This document shows positions 16,763 through 26,877 of a stretch of DNA of 64,000 nucleotides, piece after piece. The notes under the pieces were generated by a model, which saw only the letters and a list, made by a program, of their open reading frames with translations, ran no database searches and had not been told where the DNA came from. The position numbers and the translations under genes were made by a program. This stretch comes from Pseudomonas viridiflava. GTDB lineage: Bacteria; Pseudomonadota; Gammaproteobacteria; Pseudomonadales; Pseudomonadaceae. Positions within the stretch are counted from its first letter, which is position 1; the number at the start of each line of letters is the position of its first letter. The stretch covers positions 33,848-97,847 of the forward strand of contig NZ_UTHA01000259.1 of NCBI RefSeq assembly GCF_900582195.1, written 5' to 3'.

Positions 16763-19333
16763 TCAGGCCGGCTGAGCCTGCAGGCTCACCGGTCGCAACG
16801 GCAACAACGGCGCATGCGGATCAGCTTTCACCGAAGCCCGCCAGGCATCCAGCCACTCAACGTGACCTTCCGCCCAAACCTGCTCATGCAAACGCGCCAG
16901 GGCAACCGGGTCGCTCAGCAGTTGCAGGCGATCATGGTTGTTCAGCCCGGCCGGGCCAACCTTGATCGCGTGACGCACACGCTCCTGACGCAGCCACTCG
17001 ATCGGCTCGGCCTGACCGTGACGCGAAGTCGCCAGCGAGCACGCCAGAGCGTTCTGCTGTGGATCGACCACCGCGCGGACAAAGCCGTCGTTGAGGGCGT
17101 GGTAACGGTTTTCGTGGGTGTACTGATCGGTCGCCAGCAGCGCCTGTGGCGGACTGTATTCCTCAGGGATGAGGAACAGGCTCTCGTCACGGGACTTCAG
17201 GCCCAGACCAACGCGGCTGGAAATCACCGACACCGGGATCGACAACATCAGCGAACCGACGATCGGCACCAGCCACCAGAGGAAGCTCGGGTTCAGCCAG
17301 ATCACCAGCAGCGCCCAGCAGAAACCCAGCAGGGTCTGCGGGCCGTGGCGTTTGACCGCTTCGCTCCAAGGCGTCGAGTCGTCGTCACGCTGCGGCGAGT
17401 TCCAGGTCGCCGCCCAGCCAAGGAACGCGGCCAGCACGAAACGGGTGTGGAAAATCATCCGTACCGGCGCCAGCAGCATGGAGAACAACATCTCCAGCAG
17501 CATCGACAGGGTCACCTTGAACTTGCCGCCGAACTCTTTCGCGCCTTTGGCCCAGATCAGGATGATGCTCAACAGTTTCGGCAGGAACAGCAGCACGATG
17601 GTCGTCGAGAACAGCGCGATCGCCTTGTCCGGGTGCCATTGCGGCCACAGCGGATAGAGCTGACGCGGTTCAAGGAAGTACTGCGGCTCCATCAGCGTGT
17701 TCACCGCCAGCAGCGCGGTCGACAACACCAGAAAGAAGAACCACAACGGTGCCGACAGGTACGACATCACGCCGGTGAGGAACACCGCACGGTGCACCGG
17801 GTGCATGCCTTTGACCAGGAACAGGCGGAAGTTCATCAGGTTACCGTGGCACCAGCGACGGTCACGCTTGAGTTCGTCGAGCAGGTTCGGCGGCAGTTCT
17901 TCGTAGCTGCCCGGCAGGTCATAGGCAATCCACACGCCCCAACCAGCACGGCGCATCAGCGCGGCTTCAACGAAGTCGTGAGACAGGATCGCACCGGAGA
18001 ACGCACCTTTACCCGGCAACGGCGCCAGGGCGCAGTGGTCGATAAACGGCTTCATACGGATGATCGCGTTGTGACCCCAGTAGTGGGATTCACCCAGCTG
18101 CCAGAAGTGCAGACCGGCGGTAAACAGCGGGCCGTATACGCGGGTCGCAAACTGCTGCATGCGCGCATACAGGGTGTCCATGCCCGACGCACGCGGCGCG
18201 GTCTGGATGATCCCGGCGTCCGGCGTGGCTTCCATCAAGCGCACCAGACTGGTCAGGCACTCACCGCTCATCACCGAGTCGGCGTCGAGCACGACCATGT
18301 ACTTGTAGTCACCACCCCAGCGACGGCAGAAGTCGTCGAGGTTGCCGCTCTTGCGCTTCACACGACGGCGACGGCGACGGTAGAAGATCTTGCCGAAGCC
18401 TTTGGCTTCGCGGCAGACATCCAGCCAGGCCTGTTGCTCGGCGACGCAGATATCGGTGTCGTTACTGTCGCTGAGGACGAAGAAGTCGAAGCGATCCAGA
18501 TCACCAGTGGCGGCGACCGATTCGAACGTTGCACGCAGACCGGCGAACACGCGCGGCACGTCTTCGTTGCAGATCGGCATCACCAGCGCGGTACGCGCGT
18601 CTTTGGCAATCGGCTCGTTGCCGGCACTTTTGCCGGAGATGCGGTATTTATCGTGACCGGTGAGCAACTCGAGGAAGCCCATCAGCGCGGTCCAGAAACC
18701 GGCCGACACCCAGCAAAACAGAATCCCGAACAGAATCAGGATGCTGGTTTGCAGCGCATACGGCAGCACTTGCGTAGCGGTTTGCAGCAGCGGCTGGTGC
18801 AGGACTTCTTCCAGATCGACGAACGACCAGCCCTGGTACGGCATGATGCCTTTCATGTACCAGCCGGCAACGATGGTCTGGCCAAGCATCAGCAGCAACA
18901 GAATGTAGCGACGGATCGAACCGACGGTGCGCCAGCGCGCGGCCGGCAGGACGTTTTCGTCCTTCGGCGGCTGCGGCGGGTTGGTGCGGCCGGTCATACG
19001 GCGCCAGCCACGCACCAGAATGTTGGTGCGCCACGGCTCCGGCACGACCTTGGTCCGACGGATCGGCGGCGTGGCCTTCATGCTGACGCGACCGCTGGCG
19101 TCGAGCACCAGCATCTCCGCGTCTTCAAGTTCTTCGGCGGTGCTCAGGGTCAGGCGCTTGCCCACCGAAGCCTGGGCGGCTTCGGCAGGGGCGTCGAACG
19201 TCGAGGACGACAGGCGTTCATGCAACTCGCTGAACGACTGGCAGCCCGCGAGTTCCGCGCGCTGCTCGTCGGTCATCGGCAGATGCGCCAGATACTCGGA
19301 CAGAGTCTCTGGCTGTACTTGAGAGTTACTCAT
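16763..19333 (-). CDS. opgH: Glucan glucosyltransferase OpgH (MdoH)
   Basis: Inner-membrane glycosyltransferase (GT2) that polymerises the beta-1,2 glucan backbone of osmoregulated periplasmic glucans and exports it. 856 residues with several membrane helices (around 145, 195, and four or more after 500). The catalytic core shows VLDADSVMSGE (DxD), the GHNAIIR region and KRDRRWCHGN (R/QxxRW). The start overlaps the end of opgG by 8 bp, giving translational coupling. Confidence 0.96.
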   Translation of the reverse strand: MSNSQVQPETLSEYLAHLPMTDEQRAELAGCQSFSELHERLSSSTFDAPAEAAQASVGKRLTLSTAEELEDAEMLVLDASGRVSMKATPPIRRTKVVPEPWRTNILVRGWRRMTGRTNPPQPPKDENVLPAARWRTVGSIRRYILLLLMLGQTIVAGWYMKGIMPYQGWSFVDLEEVLHQPLLQTATQVLPYALQTSILILFGILFCWVSAGFWTALMGFLELLTGHDKYRISGKSAGNEPIAKDARTALVMPICNEDVPRVFAGLRATFESVAATGDLDRFDFFVLSDSNDTDICVAEQQAWLDVCREAKGFGKIFYRRRRRRVKRKSGNLDDFCRRWGGDYKYMVVLDADSVMSGECLTSLVRLMEATPDAGIIQTAPRASGMDTLYARMQQFATRVYGPLFTAGLHFWQLGESHYWGHNAIIRMKPFIDHCALAPLPGKGAFSGAILSHDFVEAALMRRAGWGVWIAYDLPGSYEELPPNLLDELKRDRRWCHGNLMNFRLFLVKGMHPVHRAVFLTGVMSYLSAPLWFFFLVLSTALLAVNTLMEPQYFLEPRQLYPLWPQWHPDKAIALFSTTIVLLFLPKLLSIILIWAKGAKEFGGKFKVTLSMLLEMLFSMLLAPVRMIFHTRFVLAAFLGWAATWNSPQRDDDSTPWSEAVKRHGPQTLLGFCWALLVIWLNPSFLWWLVPIVGSLMLSIPVSVISSRVGLGLKSRDESLFLIPEEYSPPQALLATDQYTHENRYHALNDGFVRAVVDPQQNALACSLATSRHGQAEPIEWLRQERVRHAIKVGPAGLNNHDRLQLLSDPVALARLHEQVWAEGHVEWLDAWRASVKADPHAPLLPLRPVSLQAQPA

Positions 19334-21140
19334 CGGCAGGCAACTGATAGCTCCAGGTCTCGGTCAGGACTTCTTCAGTCGGTGCCGATTCCGGTGTGGC
19401 TGGGGCCGCGTCCGCAGCCGCTGGCTGCTTGGCGTCTTTGTTGGCCTTGTCCTTGGCATCTGCAGCTGGCTTGGCGTCGGCCTGTTTGGCCTCGGCGGCC
19501 TTGGCTTCCTTGTCGAGTTTCTCTTGTTGCTTGGCGGCAACCTTGTCGGCCTTGGCGACGGACGAGTTGGACGCCGGCACCGAAGACTTGGCCAGATCGG
19601 CCGTGATGATCGGCTGCACAAGCGCGGCACGCATCTCGGTCGACTTGCTCGCGTCCTTGATCTTCATCCGCAGAGTCAAGCGCCAGCCCTTGGTTTCCGG
19701 GTTGTAGCGCACGCTGTTTTCAACCAGCTCGGCGTTGTCACCAACACTGACCTGACTGCGCACGTCGGCATCCGGGGTCAGCGCGGCCAGCGATGGACCT
19801 TCGAAGTCGACCAGATAGGCAACGCTGCCGTCCGGCTGACGGATCAGGTTCGATTGCTTGACGTCACCGGTCGAACGCAGAGTCTGCGAAACCCAGGCGC
19901 TGTCCGGCGCATGAATCGCCGCTTCGTCCATGGTCCAGTGCATGCGGTAAGCGAATTCCAGTGGCTGACCCGGCTCCGGCATTTTTTCCGGGCTCCAGAA
20001 CGCAACGATGTTGTCGTTGGTTTCGTCGGCGGTCGGAATTTCTACCAGATCAACGGTGCCCTTGCCCCACTCGCCCTTCGGCTCGATCCAGGCGCTTGGG
20101 CGCTTGTCGTAGCGATCATCGAGGTCTTCGTAGTGGCTGAAGTCACGGCCACGCTGAAGCAGGCCGAAACCACGCGGGTTCTCGATGCTGAAGTTGCTCA
20201 CGGCCAGGTGTTTCGGGTTGTTCAGTGGGCGCCAGATCCACTCGCCGTTACCGGCATGGATCGACAGACCGCTGGAGTCGTGCAGTTCACGACGGTAGTT
20301 GAGGACTTTCGACGGCTGGTTGGCGCCGAACAGGAACATGCTGGTCAGTGGCGCGATGCCCAGTTTGCCGACCTTGTCACGCAGGAACATCTGCGCTTTG
20401 ACGTCGACAATGGTGTCGCTGCCCGGACGCAGGATCAGACGGTAGGCACCGGTAGCGCGTGGCGAATCCAGCAGCGCGAAGATCACCAGGTGCTTGTCGC
20501 CCGGCTTCGGCTGTTGAATCCAGAACTCGCGGAAACGCGGGAATTCTTCGCCCGACGGCAACGCGGTATCAATCGCCAGACCACGGGCCGAGAGGCCGTA
20601 GGTGTGGCCCTTGCCGACAACGCGGAAGTAACTCGCGCCGAGCATGGTCATGATTTCGTCTTGCTTGTCGGCCTTGTTGATCGGGTACAGCACACGGAAA
20701 CCGGCATAACCCAGTTGTTCGGTGGCTTTCGGATCGAATTTCAGGTCGCCGAAATCGAAGCGGGTCGGATCGTATTTGATCTCTTCGACGGTGTTCGCCG
20801 TGATTTCGTTGATTTTCACCGGTGTATCGAAGTGCATACCCTGGTGATAGAAGGACAGTTTGAACGGGGTCTTCTGATCAGCCCACTCAGCCTTTTCGGT
20901 GAGGAAGCGGATTTTCTGATAGTCCGCGAACTTCATGTCGCGGAATTCGTTCGGCAGGTTGCTGCGCGGGGCTTCGAACTTCTGCCCGGCCAGTTCTTTA
21001 GCCTTCGCCGATACATCGTCAAGATTGAACGCCCAAAGCTGGCCGGCGCTGAGCAGGCACAGGAGCGCCGAACCCGCTACCAGGGCACTTCGCATGCGTT
21101 TGGCAGACATTTTTGCTGCATTACAGGGACTAACAATCAC
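19326..21140 (-). CDS. opgG: Periplasmic glucan biosynthesis protein OpgG (MdoG)
   Basis: Periplasmic partner of OpgH in glucan synthesis or branching. The GTG at 21140 was chosen because it follows a GAGGG ribosome site, giving 604 residues with a signal sequence ending near GQLWA. The start upstream at 21167 lacks support. The family fold is evident (YDPTRFDFGDL, GYAGFRVLYPI, FREFWIQQP). Unusual: after residue about 520 an Ala/Lys/Asp-rich low-complexity stretch of about 80 residues (AKADKVAAKQQEKLDKEAKA and on) is inserted before the final LTETWSYQLPADE. The 274-bp region upstream presumably holds the promoter. No certain motif was found in it. Confidence 0.95.
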   Translation of the reverse strand: MIVSPCNAAKMSAKRMRSALVAGSALLCLLSAGQLWAFNLDDVSAKAKELAGQKFEAPRSNLPNEFRDMKFADYQKIRFLTEKAEWADQKTPFKLSFYHQGMHFDTPVKINEITANTVEEIKYDPTRFDFGDLKFDPKATEQLGYAGFRVLYPINKADKQDEIMTMLGASYFRVVGKGHTYGLSARGLAIDTALPSGEEFPRFREFWIQQPKPGDKHLVIFALLDSPRATGAYRLILRPGSDTIVDVKAQMFLRDKVGKLGIAPLTSMFLFGANQPSKVLNYRRELHDSSGLSIHAGNGEWIWRPLNNPKHLAVSNFSIENPRGFGLLQRGRDFSHYEDLDDRYDKRPSAWIEPKGEWGKGTVDLVEIPTADETNDNIVAFWSPEKMPEPGQPLEFAYRMHWTMDEAAIHAPDSAWVSQTLRSTGDVKQSNLIRQPDGSVAYLVDFEGPSLAALTPDADVRSQVSVGDNAELVENSVRYNPETKGWRLTLRMKIKDASKSTEMRAALVQPIITADLAKSSVPASNSSVAKADKVAAKQQEKLDKEAKAAEAKQADAKPAADAKDKANKDAKQPAAADAAPATPESAPTEEVLTETWSYQLPADE

Positions 21141-21414
21141 GAGCAACCCTCGCCGAAAACAGATCAAAAAACCAACGGCCAGCTATCTATATGCCAGGTT
21201 GGCGAGCATTGTTCCGACTCCGCTGGGGCAAAATGATTCCCCAATCGGCTCCGGACAAGTCTCTACCTAAGTGAAAATGGATCAGCGAACGCTGATCCCA
21301 GTGCGCGCGATTATCTAGTAGCCCGCATGACAACGCATCAGGGGTAACAAAGTATTTATCGCGAAAACACCCTAAAAACAGTCGAAATTTCCCAAAAAGG
21401 TGTTTCAAGCGCTT

Positions 21415-21852
21415 TCAGGTCTGTAACAAAAAGGTAACCGGGCCATCGTTGACCAAATGCACCTGCATATCGGCGCCGAATCTACCTGATGCCACAGTGC
21501 CATGCACCTGTTTCGCACTGCTTAATAGATAGTCGAACAATTCCTCGCCCAAGGCCGGAGGCGCCGCCGTCGAAAAGCTCGGGCGCAACCCGCTTTTGGT
21601 GTCGGCCGCCAGGGTGAACTGCGAGACCAGCAGCAACCCGCCACCGACATCGGCAAGGGACAAGTTCATCTTGCCCTCCGCGTCACTGAATACCCGATAG
21701 TTAAGCAGTTTATGCAGAAGTTTGTCGGCGCTGGCACGCGTATCGTCGGGTTCTACCGCCACCAGCACCAGCAAACCTTGATCGACCGCCCCGACTACCT
21801 CGCCCGCGACTTCAACCCGCGCACCGCGTACGCGCTGTAACAGGCCCTTCAT
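21415..21852 (-). CDS. dtd: D-aminoacyl-tRNA deacylase Dtd
   Basis: Removes D-amino acids (and Gly from tRNA-Ala) wrongly attached to tRNA. 145 residues from ATG 21852. The longer frame is the shadow of pip. The two diagnostic motifs are intact: SQFTLAAD and the Gly-cisPro motif NDGPVTF near the C-terminus. It overlaps the pip stop by 4 bp, so the two are one transcription unit. Confidence 0.96.
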   Translation of the reverse strand: MKGLLQRVRGARVEVAGEVVGAVDQGLLVLVAVEPDDTRASADKLLHKLLNYRVFSDAEGKMNLSLADVGGGLLLVSQFTLAADTKSGLRPSFSTAAPPALGEELFDYLLSSAKQVHGTVASGRFGADMQVHLVNDGPVTFLLQT

Positions 21853-22820
21853 GCTTCTTCGGGCGGCAAATCGAGCAGGCGCCGGGCCATGTTGCCCGCC
21901 GCACGTACCAATGCATCGGTGATGCCCGGTTCGGACGCGGCGTGACCGGCATCGCGAATGACCTGCAGTTCGCTGTTCGGCCAGGCTTGATGCAGTTCCC
22001 AGGCGTTGTCGAGCGGGCAGATCACATCGTAACGGCCGTGAATGATCACCCCCGGCAGATGGGCGATCTTGCCCATGTCGCGAATCAGCTGGTTCGGCTC
22101 CAGAAAGGCGTTGTTGGTGAAGTAGTGGCATTCGATCCGCGCAATCGACAACGCGCGCTGTGGTTCGGAGAAGCGATCGACCACCAGCGGATTCGGCCGC
22201 AGGGTTGCGGTGCGTCCTTCCCAGGTCGACCAGGCCTTGGCCGCGTGCATCTGGGCGATCTGGTCATTGCCGACAAGACGTTTGTGGAAAGCGCTGAGCA
22301 GGTCGTCGCGTTCGTCCAGCGGAATCGGCGCGATGTAATCCTGCCAGTAATCAGGGAACAGACGGCTGGCGCCGGCCTGATAGAACCACTCGATTTCCTG
22401 CGGACGGCAAAGAAAGATCCCGCGCAGGATCAGGCCGTGAACACGTTCAGGGTGCGTTTGCGCGTAGGCCAGCGCGAGGGTCGAGCCCCACGAGCCGCCG
22501 AACAACACCCATTTGTCGATGCCCAGGTGTTGGCGGATGCGCTCAAGGTCGGCGACCAGATCCCAGGTGGTGTTGTTTTCCAGGCTGGCGTGCGGCGTGG
22601 AGCGTCCGCAACCGCGTTGGTCGAAGGTGACAATGCGATACAGGTTCGGATCGAAATAGCGACGGCTCTGTGCGTCGCAACCGGCGCCGGGGCCGCCGTG
22701 GATGAACACAACCGGCAAACCCTCCGGTGAACCGCTTTCGTCGACGTACAGCGTATGGGTGTCATCGACAGCCAGATCGTGCCGGGCGTGAGGTTTGATC
22801 TGCGGGAACAAAGTCTGCAT
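21849..22820 (-). CDS. pip: Prolyl aminopeptidase (proline iminopeptidase)
   Basis: Cytoplasmic serine peptidase that removes N-terminal proline. 323 residues with an alpha/beta hydrolase fold. The oxyanion motif is HGGPGAGCD, the nucleophile elbow GGSWGSTLALAYAQ, and the catalytic His is in RDAGHAASEPG. It is followed by overlapping dtd. Upstream are 257 bp containing a REPIN and no gene. Confidence 0.95.
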   Translation of the reverse strand: MQTLFPQIKPHARHDLAVDDTHTLYVDESGSPEGLPVVFIHGGPGAGCDAQSRRYFDPNLYRIVTFDQRGCGRSTPHASLENNTTWDLVADLERIRQHLGIDKWVLFGGSWGSTLALAYAQTHPERVHGLILRGIFLCRPQEIEWFYQAGASRLFPDYWQDYIAPIPLDERDDLLSAFHKRLVGNDQIAQMHAAKAWSTWEGRTATLRPNPLVVDRFSEPQRALSIARIECHYFTNNAFLEPNQLIRDMGKIAHLPGVIIHGRYDVICPLDNAWELHQAWPNSELQVIRDAGHAASEPGITDALVRAAGNMARRLLDLPPEEA

Positions 22821-22974
22821 TGCGCGCTCCGTAAGGGGTCGAGGTCATCCCTGGGGGGACTTCTATTATTCTGCCGTTGGGCATCATAAACCCGATTTAC
22901 GTCAATGAGCATGCCTGTGCGCTGTAACCGCTTGTCAGCCATAGACCAAAGCTGCCTGGCCTTGCAGACAAACC

Positions 22975-23064
22975 TGTGGGAGCGAGCTTGCTCGCGAAAG
23001 CGGTGCATCATTCAACTCAGATGTTGACTGACCTTACGCCTTCGCGAGCAAGCTCGCTCCCACA
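22975..23064. repeat. REPIN 4
   Basis: Inverted REP pair in the gap between hutG and pip. It lies just downstream of hutG, with arms TGTGGGAGCGAGCTTGCTCG and complement. Confidence 0.9.
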
Positions 23065-23077
23065 GGGAATTGCGTGA

Positions 23078-23881
23078 TTACTTGCCGTAGTGTTTTTGGC
23101 CCCAGGCCAGATAGCCTTGCAAAAGCTCCTTGAGCACCACCCGAGTAGGTTCGGCCAGATCGGCGCGATAGCGGAACGGTTCGAACTCTTCCATGTAGGT
23201 GCTCTGGCACAACTCCAGCTGCACGGCGTGAATGTTCTCGGCCGGGTTGCCGTAATGACGGGTGATATGGCCGCCCTTGAAGCGGCCGTTGAGCACGTGT
23301 GTGTAATTGCCGTGGCGCGCGCAGATCGCTTCCAGTTGCGCGGCCAGTTGTGGATCGCAACTGGCGCCGTTGAAGGTACCTAGATTGAAGTCCGGCAGTT
23401 TGCCGTCGAACAGGTGCGGGATGATCGAGCGGATCGAGTGCGCATCGAACAGCAGCGCGTAACCAAACTCGGCCTTCAATCGCGCCAGCTCTTCTTGCAG
23501 GGTGCGGTGATACGGCGTCCAGATTTGTTCCAGATACATCGCGCGTTCTTCCTTCGAAGGCACGTGCCCTTCGCGGAACAACGGAATGCCATCGAACAGC
23601 GTCGCCGGGTACAGCCCGGTGGTCGCCCCGGCGTACAGCGGTTTATCGTCGGACGGACGATTCAGATCGATGACGAATCGTGAATATTCAGCCGCCAACG
23701 TGCTCGCGCCCAATTCTTCGGCGAAGTCATACAGCTGTGGAATATGCCAGTCGGTGTCCGGCAGGCTTTTCGCGTCCGGGATTAACCCGGCTTCCACCGC
23801 AGGTGTCAGGCGCACACCAGCATGCGGCATGCTGATCAGCAGCGGCACGCGTCCCTGTTTGAAGTTCAGAACCTTATCCAC
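23078..23881 (-). CDS. hutG: N-formylglutamate amidohydrolase HutG
   Basis: Last step of the five-step histidine route: N-formylglutamate to glutamate plus formate. The GTG at 23881 is preceded by the strong ribosome site GGAGGG, giving 267 residues. The earlier in-frame start at 24025 lies inside hutI. Zinc-hydrolase features: SMPHAGV near the N-terminus, DTDWHI, FDAHSIRSI and the Arg/His-rich FKGGHITRHYG. It begins 10 bp after hutI. Confidence 0.95.
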   Translation of the reverse strand: MDKVLNFKQGRVPLLISMPHAGVRLTPAVEAGLIPDAKSLPDTDWHIPQLYDFAEELGASTLAAEYSRFVIDLNRPSDDKPLYAGATTGLYPATLFDGIPLFREGHVPSKEERAMYLEQIWTPYHRTLQEELARLKAEFGYALLFDAHSIRSIIPHLFDGKLPDFNLGTFNGASCDPQLAAQLEAICARHGNYTHVLNGRFKGGHITRHYGNPAENIHAVQLELCQSTYMEEFEPFRYRADLAEPTRVVLKELLQGYLAWGQKHYGK

Positions 23882-23891
23882 AACCGCCCTC

Positions 23892-25097
23892 CTACAGATT
23901 TGATTCGACGCCGTGACGCACGACGCGCTTGTCCAGATCACCGCCGAGCCAATAGGCAAGGTCCGCCGGACGATCGATATGCCAGGCAACGAAATCCGCG
24001 ACCTTGCCGACTTCCAGCGAGCCATGGGTATCAGCCATGCCCAGCGCTTGGGCGGCGTGAATGGTTGCGCCGGCCAGGGCTTCTTCCGGGGTCATGCGGA
24101 AACAGGTGCAGGCCATGTTCAGCATCAGCCGCAATGACAGCGCCGGCGAGGTGCCGGGATTGAGGTCGCTGGCGATGGCGATTTTTACTTTGTGCTTGCG
24201 CAGGGCGTCCATCGGCGGCAACTGGGTTTCACGCAGGAAATAGAACGCGCCCGGCAGCAGCACCGCGACGGTGTCGGACTCGGCCATGGCGATGGCGTCG
24301 GCCTCGTCCATGAATTCCAGATGATCGGCGGACAACGCCTTATAGCGCGCAGCGAGGCTGGAGCCGTGCAGCGACGACAGTTGTTCGGCGTGCAGCTTCA
24401 CCGGCAGACCAAGTTTTTGCGCGGCGATAAACACGCGCTCGACCTGCTCAGGGGAGAACGCCAGGTATTCGCAGAAAGCATCGACTGCATCGACCAGGCC
24501 TTCGGCAGCCAGCGCGGGCAGCATTTCGTTGCAGATCAGGTCGATGTAATCGTCGGCGCGATCTTTGTATTCCGGCGGCAACGCGTGGGCGGCCAGACAG
24601 GTGCTGCGCACGCTGATCGGCAGCTCTTGCTCCAGACGGCGGATAACGCGGAGGATTTTGCGTTCGTTGACCAGATCGAGACCGTAACCGGACTTCATTT
24701 CAACCGTGGTCACGCCGTCGCGCATCAGGCTTTTCAGACGTTTGGCGGCGCTGGCGAACAGCTCGTCTTCAGTCGCTTCGCGCGTCGCGCGCACGGTGCT
24801 GGCGATGCCGCCTCCCGCCGCTGCGATTTCCGCGTAGCTGACACCTTGCAGGCGTTTTTCAAACTCGCCGCTGCGGTTGCCGCCAAACACGGTGTGGGTG
24901 TGGCAGTCGATCAGACCGGGGGTGACCCACGCGCCTTGCAGATCATTGACCGCCGGGTATTCGCCGGACGGTAATTGATGGCGCGGGCCGATCCACTCGA
25001 TGAGCGCACCGGACGTCACGATGGCCGCATCCTCGATGATCGAGTAGACGCCTTGCGCCATGGTTGCGACGTGGCAGTGTTGCCAGAGGGTTTTCAT
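23892..25097 (-). CDS. hutI: Imidazolonepropionase HutI
   Basis: Third step: opens imidazolone propionate to formiminoglutamate. 401 residues from ATG 25097. A longer frame to 25166 runs into an intergenic repeat. Amidohydrolase superfamily metal motif DCHTHTVFGG. Further metal-binding His in LHAEQLSSLHG, and the catalytic Asp in AIASDLNPGT. It is separated from hutH by a repeat element but is on the same strand and probably in the same long transcript. Confidence 0.96.
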   Translation of the reverse strand: MKTLWQHCHVATMAQGVYSIIEDAAIVTSGALIEWIGPRHQLPSGEYPAVNDLQGAWVTPGLIDCHTHTVFGGNRSGEFEKRLQGVSYAEIAAAGGGIASTVRATREATEDELFASAAKRLKSLMRDGVTTVEMKSGYGLDLVNERKILRVIRRLEQELPISVRSTCLAAHALPPEYKDRADDYIDLICNEMLPALAAEGLVDAVDAFCEYLAFSPEQVERVFIAAQKLGLPVKLHAEQLSSLHGSSLAARYKALSADHLEFMDEADAIAMAESDTVAVLLPGAFYFLRETQLPPMDALRKHKVKIAIASDLNPGTSPALSLRLMLNMACTCFRMTPEEALAGATIHAAQALGMADTHGSLEVGKVADFVAWHIDRPADLAYWLGGDLDKRVVRHGVESNL

Positions 25098-25115
25098 CCC
25101 AAATCCTCGTCTTGT

Positions 25116-25219
25116 GATCGTTCCCACGCTCTGCGTGGGAATGCAGCCCGTGACGCTCCGCGTCACTGGACGCGGAACGTCCCTTGAGGCATTCCCACGC
25201 GGAGCATGGGAACGATCAG
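25116..25219. repeat. GATCGTTCCC-ended repeat, copy 1
   Basis: About 100 bp with inverted ends GATCGTTCCC/GGGAACGATC and nested palindromes (CCCACGCTCTGCGTGGG, GTGACGCTCCGCGTCAC). It sits between hutH and hutI. Related to 35012-35126. Non-coding. Confidence 0.8.
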
Positions 25220-25228
25220 TGTGTAGGG

Positions 25229-26761
25229 TTAAAGGCTAGGCAAAAGCTTCGCCGCAACCAGCTCAGTCAAACACCGCGAAGCCAGCAACTCAGTCGCCGC
25301 ATTGATGTCCGGCGCAAAAAAGCGGTCTTTCTCATAGAACGGCACTTCCTTACGCAGAATCGCCCGCGCCTGCTCCAGTTTCGCCGAGGTCTTCAGGCCG
25401 TTACGCAGATCCAGCCCCTGCACCGCCGCCAGCCACTCCACCGCGAGAATGCCGCGAGTATTTTCAGCCATTTCCCACAGACGCTTGCCGGCCGCAGGCG
25501 CCATGGAAACGTGGTCTTCCTGGTTCGCCGAAGTAGGCAAGCTGTCCACCGAATGCGGATGCGACAACGCCTTGTTCTCGCTGGCCAATGCTGCTGCCGT
25601 CACTTGAGCAATCATGAACCCGGAGTTCACCCCGCCATTGGCGACGAGGAACGGCGGCAGCTGCGACATGTGCTTGTCCATCATCAACGAGATGCGGCGT
25701 TCGCTCAGCGAGCCGATTTCGGCGATGGCCAGTGCCATGTTGTCAGCAGCCATGGCCACTGGTTCAGCGTGGAAGTTGCCGCCGGAAATCACGTCGCCTT
25801 CGGCAGCAAATACCAAGGGGTTATCGGAAACCGCGTTGGCTTCGACGACCAACACTTCAGCGGCCTGACGGAACTGCGTCAGACACGCGCCCATGACTTG
25901 CGGCTGGCAACGCAGCGAATACGGATCCTGGACCTTTTCGCAGTTCTGGTGCGAGTCGGAGACTTCGCTGCGCTCACCGAGCAGATCGCGGTAAGCGGCG
26001 GCCGCGTCGATCTGACCTTTCTGGCCACGAGCTGCATGGATACGCGCGTCAAACGGCGAACGCGAACCCAATACCGCTTCAACCGTCAGACCGCCCAGCG
26101 CGAGCGCGCCGGCAAACAGGTCCTCACCTTCGAACAAACCACGCAGAGCAAACGCGGTGGAAACCTGAGTACCGTTAAGCAGCGCCAGACCTTCTTTCGC
26201 CGCCAGCGTCAGCGGCGTCAGGCCAGCCACTTTCAGCGCTTCAGTGGCTTCCATCCACTCGCCCTTGTAGCGCGCCTTGCCCTCCCCCAGCAGCACCAGC
26301 GACATGTGCGCCAATGGCGCGAGGTCACCCGATGCACCTACCGAACCTTTCAGTGGAATGTGCGGATAGACCTCGGCATTGATCAGCGCGATCAGCGCAT
26401 CGATCACCACGCGGCGAATACCGGAGAAACCACGGCTGAGGCTGTTGACCTTGAGCACCATGATCAGCCGCACCAGCTCATCGCTGATCGGCTGGCCGAC
26501 ACCGGCAGCGTGGGAGAGCACCAGCGAACGCTGGAGGTTTTCCAGATCCTCGCTGGCGATGCGCGTCGAGGCCAGCAGGCCGAAACCGGTGTTGATGCCG
26601 TAAGCGGTGCGGTTCTCGGCGAGGATCTGCTCGACGCAGGCAACGCTGGCTTCGATCTGTGCCGAGGCGCTGTTGTCGAGGCTCAGCTTGACCGGGTTCT
26701 GGTAGACATCACGCAGTTGGGCCAGGCTCAGTTGGCCGGGAATCAGGTTCAGCGCAGTCAT
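25229..26761 (-). CDS. hutH: Histidine ammonia-lyase HutH (canonical)
   Basis: First step: deaminates histidine to trans-urocanate. 510 residues, very close to the P. putida enzyme by recollection of that sequence. The self-cyclising Ala-Ser-Gly that forms the MIO electrophile is present in GSVGASGDLAPL. The catalytic Tyr in RTAYGINTGFG, Asn in LNGTQ, Tyr in QDPYSLRC, Phe in SGGNFHAEP and Glu in NQEDHVSM are also present. The ATG follows AAAGGAG. It is downstream of a divergent paralogue, so the cluster has two lyase genes of which this one should be the working histidase. Confidence 0.96.
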   Translation of the reverse strand: MTALNLIPGQLSLAQLRDVYQNPVKLSLDNSASAQIEASVACVEQILAENRTAYGINTGFGLLASTRIASEDLENLQRSLVLSHAAGVGQPISDELVRLIMVLKVNSLSRGFSGIRRVVIDALIALINAEVYPHIPLKGSVGASGDLAPLAHMSLVLLGEGKARYKGEWMEATEALKVAGLTPLTLAAKEGLALLNGTQVSTAFALRGLFEGEDLFAGALALGGLTVEAVLGSRSPFDARIHAARGQKGQIDAAAAYRDLLGERSEVSDSHQNCEKVQDPYSLRCQPQVMGACLTQFRQAAEVLVVEANAVSDNPLVFAAEGDVISGGNFHAEPVAMAADNMALAIAEIGSLSERRISLMMDKHMSQLPPFLVANGGVNSGFMIAQVTAAALASENKALSHPHSVDSLPTSANQEDHVSMAPAAGKRLWEMAENTRGILAVEWLAAVQGLDLRNGLKTSAKLEQARAILRKEVPFYEKDRFFAPDINAATELLASRCLTELVAAKLLPSL

Positions 26762-26877
26762 TAAAATGCTCCTTTTGAGAGTTTGTTATTAACTACCAGT
26801 CGCTCCGGAGCATTCCGTTATCCGTCGCCTCTCGCCTTCTGAGCGATCCGCGCCTTGGCACGCTGGTATGGGTATTG

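Noticed and set aside
16814..19606. A 930-codon open frame on the + strand opposite opgH and opgG
   Set aside because: It is the antisense shadow of the strongly supported opgGH. Its translation is Arg/Gln/His-rich with no domain, as expected opposite GC-rich genes.
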